Part shown: piece after piece, positions 49,713-61,367 of the stretch | Numbering within the stretch: position 1 is the stretch's first letter | How the letters are laid out: each line of letters begins with the position of its first letter | Origin: Spinellus fusiger | Taxonomy: Eukaryota; Mucoromycota; Mucoromycetes; Mucorales; Phycomycetaceae | NCBI GenBank assembly: GCA_025094145.1 | Contig: JALLLS010000016.1 | Location: 62,001 to 126,000, forward strand | Length of the DNA stretch: 64,000 bases | Reading direction: 5' to 3' | Translations under genes and position numbers: made by a program | Notes under the pieces: generated by a model | The model's input: only the letters and a program-made list of their open reading frames with translations | Told to the model about the DNA's origin: nothing | Databases searched by the model: none

Positions 49713-50531
49713 ATGGGTGAGTAAAAGAGAGAGAAAGAAAAGGAGGGTTAGTAGGGTTAGTAGGGTTGAATATGTGTGTATATATGTGTGTGTATATATG
49801 TGTATATATGTGTGTGTGTGTATATGTGTATATATGTGTGTGTGTATATGTATATACATATGTATGTATGAATGAGTAGAGACATTCCCTTTCACCTCTG
49901 GACATTTCTTTTTTTGCTCTTTCATTGACTCTTGAATCTCTTTATAGTTGCTCAAGTCCAAAAGCCTGCTCCTGCTTTCACCGCACCCGCTGTTGTTGAT
50001 GGTGAATTCAAGGATATCTCTTTGAAAGACTACAGTGGCAAGTACGTCGTCTTCTTCTGGTACCCCATGGACTTTACCTTTGTGTGCCCTACCGAAATCC
50101 TTGCCTTCTCTGAACGCGTCAAGGAATTCGAGGCCTTGAACACTGTTGTTATTGGTGCCTCCACTGACTCTGAATTCTCCCACTTGGCCTGGATCAACAC
50201 TCCCCGCAAAGAAGGTGGTCTCGGTAGCATGAACATTCCCCTTTTGGCTGACAAGACCAAGAGCATTGCCCGTGACTACGGTGTTTTGATTGAGGAAGCT
50301 GGTATTGCTCTCCGTGGTCTCTTTATCATTGACCCCAAGGGCATTGTCCGTCAGATCACCATCAACGATCTTCCCGTTGGCCGCAGTGTGGATGAGGTCC
50401 TCCGTCTTGTTGAGGCTTTCCAGTTCACTGATGTGCACGGTGAAGTGTGCCCTGCTAACTGGACCAAGGGTGCCAAGACTATTAAGCCCGATGTGAAGAG
50501 CTCCAAGGCTTACTTTGAAGCCGCCAACTAA
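49713..50531 (+). CDS. TSA1: Typical 2-Cys peroxiredoxin (Tsa1/Prx1 type)
   Basis: Reduces hydrogen peroxide with thioredoxin as electron donor; also a chaperone when oxidised. Two exons: 49713-49716 and 49948-50531 (195 aa, equal to family norm). Exon 1 contributes only ATGG; the intron (231 nt) has GTGAGT donor and TATATGTG repeats. Peroxidatic Cys48 lies in FTFVCPTEI, resolving Cys169 in [13 protein letters not shown] and the C-terminal YF (AYFEAAN) are both present, the pair that makes eukaryotic peroxiredoxins sensitive to overoxidation. The segment before Cys48 reads FFWYPMDF, whereas the usual form is FFYPLDF-like, so it has one extra residue and Met for Leu. Codon use is GC-richer than neighbours, consistent with high expression. 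Confidence 0.96.
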
Positions 50532-51234
50532 ATTTATGTTTTGCCTTGTCCCATTGTATGTGTGTGAGATATTTATTGTTTCCGCTTAAAGAGATCGAAT
50601 GTGAAAAAAGTTAATAAATAAAAATAAAAAGGGGAGAAAAGAAAAAGAGGTTCTGTCAAGTTTTTCCCCAATGTAAATTATTAAAGAAAAGAAAAAGGCA
50701 AGAGATTCATAGGAACCTTTTTTGTTTTGTTTTTGTTGGTGTTGTCAATGAGGGTTATTATTAGGACTAGTGTTGTCAATGAGGGTTGTTATTATTAGGA
50801 CTAGTGTTGTCAATGAGGGTTGTTATTATTAGGACTATTGTTGTCACTGGTCATTCAGGTCCAAAAGGAATAAGTCTTGGGGATTTCTATTCAAGAAAAC
50901 TCACTTTTCTTTCTTTCTCTTTTCTGTTCTTTTTGTCTCGGGTCCGAAAAGGGAAAAAAAATTAAACTTCTCGAACCCATTCTCAACTATAAAAGAAAGG
51001 AAAAAATCAAAAGACAGATTTCAACAACACTCCTTCTTTTCTGTTCTTATTTAACATCATTATAGATCAAACCTACCCTACAGAACGATAAAGTATTGCC
51101 CCTTTAGAGTGATAGCAGTGGCCTTTTTATTCTCCTTTCTTCTCTCTTTCTTCTCTCTTTCTTCTCTCTTTCTTCTCTCTTTCTTCTTCTTACACAGTAC
51201 CAATTCTGACTGTACGCTGCAAGTGTCATTCACA
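50532..51234. other. Spacer between peroxiredoxin and glyoxalase II
   Basis: Contains a minisatellite at 50740-50845 (listed separately) and a CTTTCTTCTCTC tract ending in TTACACAG at 51191-51198, a good splice acceptor 36 nt before the next ATG. This suggests a 5'-UTR intron in the glyoxalase gene. Confidence 0.5.
50740..50845. repeat. Three-copy minisatellite, unit about 36 bp
   Basis: Three near-identical tandem units, each containing gttgtcaatgagggtt followed by attattaggacta, lie downstream of the peroxiredoxin stop. Confidence 0.85.
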
Positions 51235-52352
51235 ATGAAAATCATTCCTATACAAGCACTCAAAGACAATTACTCTTACATTCTTATTGACGAAAAGACC
51301 AAAGAAGCTGCTGTCGTTGATCCCGTGGAGCCAATTAAGATATTAAATGTTATCAGTCAAACAGGCGCCAAGTTATCAAGGTAAAAATAAAATAAAATAA
51401 AAAGAAGAGAAAGACCTCTCTCACTTGTTTGGGGAGGACATCCACCTGACCCTTGATCCAGTGTATTTGTAACACATCATCATTGGGACCACTCAGGAGG
51501 AAACATTGAGCTTGTAGGTAAAGTCATAATGATTAAGCAGATAGCGGACAGGGGAATGTCCAAAATGGAAATCGACAGTAAAGAGATGGGGGAATTAGAA
51601 AAATATATAGAAAGAAAGAAAAGAAAAGAACGAGCACTCACGTAGCACATGATCCGGCCTACTTCTTTTACTGTGATAAACTAGCCAAGAAACCCGGATT
51701 AGCGGTCTACGGAGCTGATGCAAGAATTCCCGAGATTAATTATGTTTGTAAGGATCACGAGGAATTCAAGGTTGGTTCTTTGGAAATCACACCGCTCCAC
51801 ACTCCCTGTCATACCAAAGGCCATGTATGCTATTACGTAGTAGACACAACAACAAATGAAAGGGCTGTGTTTACTGGAGAGTAAGTGGAAGAAAGAAAAT
51901 ACAGTAGCGCATAACACGGCCATACATTTAGTACTCTGTTTGTGGCTGGTATTGGGAACTTCTTTGAGGGAGATGCTCGAGACATGTATCGTATCCTATT
52001 TCATATCATCTCCACACTGCCTGATGACACGTGGGTCTACTGTGGTCACGAATACACAAGAGAGAATCTAAGGGTAATGTCTAGGAGAGGGAGAATGAGA
52101 AGGAATGAGTACTAAAAATAACAATTACCCGCTTAGTTTGCTATGACCCTTGATCCTAATAATGAATCCCTTCTGGCAAAATGGGCCTGGTGCCAGGATA
52201 AGCAAATTACCGTCCCTTCTACGATTGGACAAGAGAAACTGTATAACCCATTCTTACGTGTCAATGAGCAGGCTCTCCAATTAGTGGCAGGAAAGACAGA
52301 TCCAGTGGAAGTACTTCATACGCTCAGAGAGATGAAAAACACGTTCCGATAG
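51235..52352 (+). CDS. GLO2: Hydroxyacylglutathione hydrolase (glyoxalase II)
   Basis: Hydrolyses S-D-lactoylglutathione to D-lactate and glutathione, completing methylglyoxal removal. Five exons join in frame: 51235-51380, 51462-51517, 51685-51880, 51932-52073 and 52137-52352 (251 aa, family about 250-260). It is a metallo-beta-lactamase fold: metal motif THHHWDH at 53-59, [36 protein letters not shown] and [19 protein letters not shown], then the C-terminal glutathione-binding region with NPFLRV. The intron between exons 2 and 3 is 167 nt, longer than the others. No targeting presequence is evident, so a cytosolic form is likely. Confidence 0.95.
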
Positions 52353-52674
52353 TTCTTTACCTCTGATGGACACTTTGGGTGATGGACTTTCTCTTATCTC
52401 TTTATATATTTATATTTTAAAACTGATGACTATATACAACGCATTCTATTATAAAAGTAGAATAAATCGATAATACTACAGACACATCAACAGTTCAATG
52501 TTGCATAGGTGGATTTGTATATCTATAGGTGGATCTAAATAGACAAACATCTAAACATGCAAGCTATCCAAGTAGCTACCTAAATATCTACAAGCCTACA
52601 AGTCTACAGATGAAGCCTATATTTACACCTATCTATCAATTGATCTGTGCACCCGAGTTCACGGAAAAGGTATT
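52353..52674. other. Tail-to-tail spacer GLO2 / MnmE
   Basis: 322 bp containing both 3' ends. No gene is visible. Confidence 0.5.
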
Positions 52675-55070
52675 TCATTTTCCTATACAGAATTGCCCAA
52701 ACAAAACATCAAGCACAGATTCCACATCTACTCTGCCTGTAATTCTACCCAATGCATAAGTAGCAAGTCGTAATTCTTCAGCAGCCAGAACAATTTCGTG
52801 TTCCTTTTGATGTGTAGCCATCTCTATGACATAGAAATAACATAAACAGTTACACACCATCAGTGGTAATGATTAAAAAGAACAAAAAGAGCTATTTACC
52901 AAGATAGGCCTCGAGTCTCTGAACACATTCTTCTAGATGATATCGGTGTCTTGCCTGTGTAATAAGAATGGGATGGGCAATAGAAGCATCGTAACTAATG
53001 GATACATCCCACAAATATCATTAGTCATTGGTTCTGTAGATGAAGATAGCTTTTGTTTATAACTCACCGAGACTTTAAATCCTTCACTATACTATTAAGA
53101 AAGGCATCAACACCTTGTCCTGTAGTGCAGCTCAAGGGCCATACTTGACAAGCCCCTGTTTGATCTTTTACTTGCTGAGTAAGCACAGTGAGATCCTTAG
53201 AGGCTGCAATGGTGTCTTGCTTATTCAGCAAGACATAGGTATTGCTATCAATTACTTCTTGTATCATTGGATCAACAACACAGCACCCCTGTTTTGTTAA
53301 ATGGTCCAGAGATAATAGACATATCTTAATGTCTGAGGAGTGTACTCTATTCTTTTTCATAATATGAATAATGTCCTTTAAGTCTCATACTTGGAGAAAA
53401 GGAGGAGGTTCTATAGCAAAGGGGTGTTCTTTTCATCTACCTATCTTTATCTACATCTACATCTACATCTACATCTACATCTACATCTCTATTTGTTTAT
53501 CTACCTACCTACCTACCTTGCTTTGGCTCGTCGGATACCTTCCATTTCAATGCGATCTTCGGAGTCTCTTAGTCCTGCTGTGTCGCTCACAATGACAGGA
53601 TAGCCACCAAGATGAAGCATTACCTCGACCACATCGCGTGTTGTTCCTGGAATATCAGATACAATGGCAGCCTCTCTCTTGGCTAATCATCCCCACATGA
53701 GTCATCAAAAAAGAAGAAAGAAAGAAAAGATACGAATCAACAATGAATAGAAGCATAGAAGAATGGGTAGAGAAAGAAGTTTTTCTTTACCTAATCGATT
53801 TAAGAAACTGCTTTTCCCAGCATTGGGTGGACCCACAATAGCAACCTGAATACCGGACCTGACCATTTCACCAACATTATCATTTAGATGGTGCTGCATG
53901 ACATCTCTGAGATGTACGACAGAAGTCACCACTAACATGACAAGTTACATCTGTACTCCATGAAGCATAGGTACATAGAGGCCTACCTTGGTCAAGCACA
54001 TTGTCTTCAATCTGTTCATCTTCACCAAAATCAATCACAGCCTCCAATGTAGCCATGCATTGAATGATCTTTTCACGCCATCCTTCGTAGGGAATTCTCA
54101 ATCCTCCCTAATGAAAGACAAGAGATCAGCAGGGTATTCTCATTCTCATCTGTGCCTTTTGTGTCTGCTATCAAATCATAACGGACCTCAACTTGTCTCA
54201 ATGCAACCTTCCTCTGGACTTCTGTCTCTGCATTTAAAAGATCCGCCAATCCCTCCAGCTCGGTAAGATCCAATTTATCATTGTCAAAAGCCCTGAATTC
54301 ACACCACCACCAAAAGAAATAGAGTCAGTGCCTGTGCGTCTTGTCTTATTTCGCAGATGGATCGTCCCAGCGCATATTCTCTTTCTCTCTTTACAAGACT
54401 TGCCTTTTTGCAAACTCCCCTTGTTCTGCCATACGAAAGGAATCCAATGTCCCTAAAGCATTCAGAACACTGCTCACTACAGCATTTCCTCCATGGATTT
54501 GCAATTCAACACTATCTTCTCCTGTAAAACTGTGTGGGCCTTGAAGTACCGACCCATCCTCATCAGTAACAAAGAGCATTGAATGGACACTTTTTTATTT
54601 TATTTTATTTTATTTTATTTATATATTATATATTATATATTATATATTTCTTATGTATTTACTTACCAGGAAACCATAGCACAATTCCTCTATCAAGAAT
54701 TTCCTTTGTCTGTGGATGCTGAATACGTCGAAAATAGGCTTGACGTGGTTGGAAGGTCGTATTACCACTCGTCATTTTGAAAAGTGCCTTTGTAGTGGCT
54801 TAACACTAGCCCTCTATCATTATTCTCATTCTTATTTACTTGTTTGGCCTGTTTTCCAGAAATACGCAGGACAGCCACACCTGCTTTTCCTGGTGAAGTG
54901 GAGAGTGCATAGATTGTACTTTCTATGGCTGTAGAAGCACTGTTTGCCCACGACAAAGCACCAGAAGAAAATGAACAGCCCATGGCCTTGATTTTTCTTC
55001 TGCTTTGACCTCCTAAAGACAGCCACCCCTTTTGTTTTGGCACTCCTCTTGTGAACCAATAGCTCATCAT
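52675..55070 (-). CDS. MSS1: Mitochondrial tRNA-modification GTPase MnmE/Mss1 (GTPBP3)
   Basis: With Mto1/MnmG installs the 5-carboxymethylaminomethyl-type group on wobble U of mitochondrial tRNAs. Ten exons join in frame: 55070-54840, 54787-54667, 54539-54404, 54292-54187, 54107-53987, 53931-53791, 53682-53517, 53346-53068, 52994-52900 and 52823-52675 (514 aa, typical). The first approximately 30 residues are basic, as for mitochondrial import. Formyl-THF-binding domain: [38 protein letters not shown]. Helical domain: [20 protein letters not shown] domain: P-loop [14 protein letters not shown]2 [10 protein letters not shown]3 DTAG, G4 NKQD. The protein ends in FCIGK (510-514) with the essential Cys511. 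Intron 3 (54403-54293) is GC-AG: AAAAG-GCAAGT to CAG. Intron 7 contains ATCTAC repeats. Confidence 0.95.
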
Positions 55071-55229
55071 GCAAAGAAAGAGAAATGTAAAATCTAATTA
55101 AAAAAAAGGGGGACACCAAGAAAAGAAAATAAAAGACATCCGAGAAAAGACCGTCACAACACTTGCCTCTTCACTCTTTCTACTATTTGCTTTCTATTAG
55201 CTGCTTTCCCTCCTCAAGAAGAAGAAAAA
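55071..55229. promoter_or_regulatory. Bidirectional promoter MnmE / EngB-like GTPase
   Basis: Only 159 bp separate the two start codons. There is a CTCTTCACTCTTTCTAC pyrimidine patch on the EngB side. Both genes encode GTPases expected in mitochondria. Confidence 0.6.
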
Positions 55230-56678
<1,449 letters not shown>

Positions 56679-56871
56679 AGAAGAGAGAACATGTACAAGA
56701 CATAAAGGCTGTTCACTTCCAATAGAAAGTCACGTGAATAAAGTGTCTTTGGAGGTGTCTATCTTACACCCACACCCTACACCCTACATTAGAAGGCCGA
56801 CATGGACATGAAGGTGGCTTTGATTCACTCGCATAGTGGTTCCTCATTGACTTTTTGCTCATTTCATTACC

Positions 56872-58842
56872 ATGGGAAAGGCAAAAAGAAGTATTAACCC
56901 TGCTGATGCTGCTCGTGAGTGTGTTTCTATCACTCCGCTAGAGATAACCTTGTATGTTTCCATGTGCTGACACCGACCACTACTGTTATTCCTGCTCTTC
57001 TTGTTCTTTTCTTACTAGGCAAGGCACAGCGTAAGCGCGAACTTAAAAAAGTAAGTCGCCACTGTGCAAGGAGACACATTGCATAGGAGACCACAGGTTT
57101 AATGAGGATAGAACAAAGACGACCGAAAAAGAGCCCGTGAAAATGCTCTTTCTAAAAGAGACACTGGCAGAACAAAACAAGAAATTACTCGCCTTGAGAC
57201 ATTAGGTGAATATCTCTTCTTACACCACCACTCTGGAGATGTTTTCTCATTGTGTCTATGATGATGCCTTTGTTTTATTTATTTGTTGTGTTTGGGGTTG
57301 ATATCATGATTAGCACGTCAGAATCAACTGGACAAGAGTGGACAAGCACGGCTGACTTCATTGAGAGAAGATGTAGAGAAGATTGAAAAGGCAAAAAAGG
57401 TAATTGCTATCCACAAGAAAGAGAAAAGGGTGTAGATAGAAGGACAGAAGGAAACCTCCCCTTTCCTCAGTTACTCAATCCAAGATTACAATCACAATCA
57501 CAATCACAATCACAAATGACACTAGGAATAGGGAACATAGAAACTCATCTCCCTTTTTTCTTTTCTTTTTTTTACAATAGTCCCAAGGATTAACAGGGTA
57601 AACTTTAAAATGAGAAATGTGTTGATAGGCAGCACTTTATGTCTGTTGGTACTCATCTTGTACTTTAGAGCAACAGCAGCACTAGCAGCACGACAGAAAC
57701 AGCAGCAACAGCAGCAAGAAACAAGAAAGCTTGTCTTTGATCCAAAATCAGGTGCCTTTATACCTGCCAAGATAAAGAAGAGAAGTAGTGAGCAGGCAGG
57801 ATACGATGGACAAGAGGGAGAAGACTCAATGAGTTCGGAGGCTGACTCTGGCTCTGGCTCTGGCTCTGGCTCTGGCTCTGACTCGGATGAGGAGAGTGAT
57901 TCTGATTCTGATTCTGATGGGGAGGATGTGGGTGATGTGGACATTCCAATGCCTGAAGGACCTCCTCCTTCTCTTACCACCAAAGACAGCAAACAAGACA
58001 ATGCAACTGACAATGAAAGTGATGAAGACATTCCTCTTCCACCCGGCCCACCCCCACCAAGACCTTTCCAGGCACAATTCCAACCTTTCCAAGGACACCA
58101 CCACGGGCTGCCACTGCTATTGCCACCTTCCGTGCCGCTTCCCTTCCTGCCACCGCCCCATGCTTATTATGGTATGCCCCACTACCCACCCCCTATGATG
58201 ATGCCTCCACCCTCCACTGGAAAACCTAATTACTACCACTCCATGCACTCTTCTTCACGTAAGTCACTGTTTACTCTCTTTCTTTTTTCCATGGAGAGTA
58301 TGAAAGAAACTAGAAACAATGGCTAGGGCTGTGTGTGTGTGTTTGCGTGTGTGTGCATGCCATGCAATCCCCTATCACTATCTCTCTATGGAGAGTGTCT
58401 TGTTCTGCATGCCAATCCATCTAATGTTTCAAGCACTGCAGGTTCTCATGACGCATCCACCCGAGGCCGTCCATCAAGAACACACCATCAATACGTTCGT
58501 GCTCGTCAAATAGACCCCATGCTACGAGACATACAGCCTGCAGAAGAAACAGAAGATGCACTGGAGGCATTAGAGCGGACCCTGTTAGAGGAAGATAATG
58601 TCTCCTCAACAGCTTATTCTCTGCCTCCCGCCCACAGTGCCAGTCCTGCAGTGTATGCGCCCACAGCTACTATTTCTGCAGAACCTCAGCTAAGAGACCT
58701 TCAAAAGGAGTTGCTTGGATTTGTACCCGCCGCCCTTCGACGGAAACAGGCGGCTTCTAACAAGGCAGCCTCATTACCCAAAGGGGCAAGACCGACCATT
58801 AATGCTGCGCCAGAAGTGGAAGATGGCCAGGACATGTTTTAA
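56872..58842 (+). CDS. WBP11-type spliceosomal WW-domain-binding protein
   Basis: WBP11 (Npw38BP, SIPP1) associates with spliceosomes and protein phosphatase 1. Seven exons join in frame: 56872-56914, 57019-57050, 57112-57205, 57314-57399, 57581-57597, 57669-58258 and 58442-58842 (420 aa). N-terminus MGKAKRSINPADAARKAQRKRELKKN matches WBP11, then helical Lys/Glu-rich segments, a Gln run (QKQQQQQQETRK), an acidic Ser/Asp repeat (GSGSGSDSDEESDSD), proline-rich stretches PMPEGPPPS, PLPPGPPPPRP and PHYPPPMMMPPPS that would bind WW domains, and a C-terminus with TATISAEPQLRDLQKELLGF VPAALRRK, the conserved WBP11 tail. Exon 5 is a 17-nt micro-exon. Fungal members are poorly studied. Confidence 0.85.
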
Positions 58843-60011
58843 TCTATACAAGGGTGCATTGTTTTGTGTGGTCGGGAGAAAAGATGGCACTTGCATTGAT
58901 ACCAGTGCTAGTGCTAGCGCTGGTGCTAATAACAGTAACAGTAACAGTAACAATAACAATAACTACAGTCGTAACAATCATAACAGGAACAATAACAGTA
59001 ACAATGGCACTATAGTCTGTGTGCCTATCCTTCTACAATTACACAATTACACAATCACACAATCACACAATCACACAATCACACAATCACACAATCCCAT
59101 AATCACATAATCACATAATCACACAATCACACAATCACACAATCACACAATCACACAATCCCATAATCACATAATCACATAATCACACAATCACACAATC
59201 ACACAAGAAATTTACTTTGGGTCAGAGATCGTTGGAATGAAATTCTGATACCGAGCAAGATATCATACGATAACAAACTTAATATACTTTGTGGGAATAG
59301 TAAATAAAATAAAAAGTTGGCCCGAGAGGTAGCACTTGTTTCTGTTTACAGATCAACACCCACTCTCCTTTCTTTCTTATTTTGATACGTGTCTGTTCAT
59401 TCCCACTTCCAATAGAAGAAATAGATTTCTATCTTATAGGAGGAGTAGAAGAAGAAGTAGAAACAGACGTGTGGTACGTAAAAGTAGAAAGGAAAAAGGT
59501 GTTGTCTTTCTTTGTGGCAGAAGAACCCTGTAGGTTGTAGGTGTATTCTCTATTTAATAATACATTGGGCTTGTGTACTCTAGTGACTTGTTTGTCCTAC
59601 TTTACATCATTGTATTCCAATTCAAAGTCTAATGTCCAGTGTCCAGTGGATAGACAGCCACGGGTAGATTTTATCTGTTTGTATTCTTTGTAGAGATAAG
59701 ATAGAAGGGAACAAGAGGAAAACACTAAGGCAGTTACTAGAGAAATGATAAGATGATGATGATAGTAATAATAATAATAATAACACCAAGATAATAATAA
59801 TAACACCAAGTGTTTCATTCAACTTAAGAAACTGTGTGTGATTTTATAAAATAAAATATTAAGATGGATGTGTGTGGATACATAAGAGGATAAAGTACAG
59901 TAAAGAAAAAGAAAAACTTGTAACTTTTTGGCTCTATCTTTTGGATTTTGCCTTTTAGCTTTTTATGCTTTTTTTTTTCTTTTTTTTTTCTTTTCTTTCT
60001 TTGAATAGAAA
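58843..60011. other. Tail-to-tail spacer WBP11 / CBM21 gene
   Basis: The first part (58916-59205) is mostly tandem repeats: AACAGT/AACAAT and ACACAATC units arranged in a higher-order pattern with CCATAATC. The rest includes a short Arg/Ser-rich frame (59336-59533) that looks like repeat-derived sequence. Confidence 0.55.
58922..59207. repeat. Minisatellite of 8-bp ACACAATC units
   Basis: AACAGT-type units (58922-59005) are followed by runs of acacaatc and cataatca (59038-59207). The block of acacaatc runs followed by cccataatcacataatcacat occurs twice (59053-59116 and 59117-59186), giving a second level of periodicity. Confidence 0.85.
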
Positions 60012-61367
60012 TTACGAATGAGAGCCATAGAAACAGTACTTGTTAACAAAGGCATGGTATTCTGGTTGTATAGACACCTGTTCAAGGACATTGGGTTTTG
60101 ATTGAATGTCATTAGGATAAGGATGTGTCCATAAAGATCGGTCGAGTCTAGGCTGGAAGTAGTGTTGACTCTCGTCCAACTCTTCCAACTCCTCTTCTTC
60201 CTCTTCCTCTTCTTCTGAAGGAGGAGAGGGGGATGATGAAGCACAAGAAGAAATAGCAGTAGAACGAACCATAGGAGGAGACCATAGTCGTCGAGTAGCT
60301 GCATTAAGACAAGCACTGAAGTTATAGCGAGCACTCAACTTCTTCTTGTGTGGATCGGTAGAAAGGGCAGGAAGGGAAGACTGTCGGCTTGGTGTAGACA
60401 ATCGATCCCATCGGTCTTGTACTTGTTCCAATTCTTCCCATTCTTCTTCTTCCTCACTACCACTGCTGAAGGAGTCATTGGGATGAGACAATGACTGATA
60501 AACAACCTGGACAGAGTAATTCTTTCCATTGTTATTGTCCCATGCCTCTTGGCCATTGACTGTATAGCGGAGGGCAAGATCAATGACCAGTGAGGATGCA
60601 TCGGGTCTTTCCAATGGAATTGAAAAGGCAAAACGCTCCCATGTATTAGCAGTCGTCACAATGGGCTCGCGGTAGGCAGCATGAATCTCATGAAATGTAC
60701 ACCATGCATCCAGGGAGTAACGAATGACGACCTGCTTCTCAAAAGCAAGATTGGCCACTCGGCAGAATCCAGTCAGACTCAAGGGCTTATTTTCTTCATC
60801 AGAGAGGTGCACATTTTCCATGCAAATAAGTTGAGTTTTGTACCCTTCTGGTCCTTTTACAGCAGACGGGGTTGATTTCGATGGCCAGTGGATATATTTT
60901 AGTTCATACGATGATACCATGGATGGAGCAGATGGATCCCTCTGCACTGATTGCGGTGTTTGTGTTTTGTAGAAGAAACGGACACTTTCCAGGTTAGTGT
61001 CTCGAAAGCGTACAGACTTTTTGGGATGTGGTGTGGGTGTGAGTGTGGGTGTGAGTGTGGGTGTGGGTGTGGGTGTGGGTGTGGGTGTGGGTGTAAGTAA
61101 CTGTGTTGTGAGTGGTGTGAGTGGTGTGAGTGGTGTGAGTGGTGACTGTGGTGACTGTGGTGTGAGTGGTGACTGTGGTGAGAGTGGCAGTGTCAGTGCA
61201 GTGTTATGGCGACAAGACGGGTCGACTGCAGTCAGTAGAACACGCTTTTCCAGTGACTTTTTGAGAGAGACCCGGCGCTGGTTCAGCCGGTACAGACTTC
61301 TATCATAGCCTAGAGTGTCTGTTGTGCTTAATTGGAAATGAGAATGGGCTGGACTAGAGAGTGCCAT
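60012..61367 (-). CDS. PP1-targeting subunit with CBM21 glycogen-binding module
   Basis: Likely brings protein phosphatase 1 to glycogen, as yeast Gac1/Pig proteins do. Single exon, 451 aa, starting at the ATG at 61367, which begins MALSSPAHS; the frame extends further upstream only as hydrophobic UTR-like sequence. N-terminal third is low-complexity with repeated PLTP/TPTP units. A RVxF-type PP1-binding motif, KSVRF, is at 117-121. The CBM21 domain follows at about residues 168-275: VHLSDEENKPLSLTGFCRV, ANLAFEKQVVIRYSLDAW..T, FSIPLERP, LALRYTVNGQEAWDNNNG, NYSVQ. The C-terminal third contains Glu runs (EEEEEEEE) and a short ordered end ending FYGSHS. No introns. The gene has no tight partner; its upstream region carries TGTGTTAG/GGATTTATG-type repeats. 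Confidence 0.88.
   Translation of the reverse strand: MALSSPAHSHFQLSTTDTLGYDRSLYRLNQRRVSLKKSLEKRVLLTAVDPSCRHNTALTLPLSPQSPLTPQSPQSPLTPLTPLTPLTTQLLTPTPTPTPTPTPTLTPTLTPTPHPKKSVRFRDTNLESVRFFYKTQTPQSVQRDPSAPSMVSSYELKYIHWPSKSTPSAVKGPEGYKTQLICMENVHLSDEENKPLSLTGFCRVANLAFEKQVVIRYSLDAWCTFHEIHAAYREPIVTTANTWERFAFSIPLERPDASSLVIDLALRYTVNGQEAWDNNNGKNYSVQVVYQSLSHPNDSFSSGSEEEEEWEELEQVQDRWDRLSTPSRQSSLPALSTDPHKKKLSARYNFSACLNAATRRLWSPPMVRSTAISSCASSSPSPPSEEEEEEEEELEELDESQHYFQPRLDRSLWTHPYPNDIQSKPNVLEQVSIQPEYHAFVNKYCFYGSHS
61020..61195 (-). repeat. GTGGGT/GTGAGT repeats coding Thr-Pro tract of the CBM21 protein
   Basis: Direct repeats of gtgtgggtgt and gtggtgtgagtg on the plus strand encode TPTPTPT and SPLTPL/SPQ units on the minus strand. 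Confidence 0.85.

Noticed and set aside
49701..50438. 245-codon frame antisense to the peroxiredoxin
   Set aside because: It is a shadow of the coding strand and its C-terminal half is translation of the TG/TA intron repeats.
57522..58031. 169-codon minus-strand frame opposite WBP11
   Set aside because: Its Ser/Glu repeats mirror the Ser/Asp repeats of WBP11 on the plus strand.
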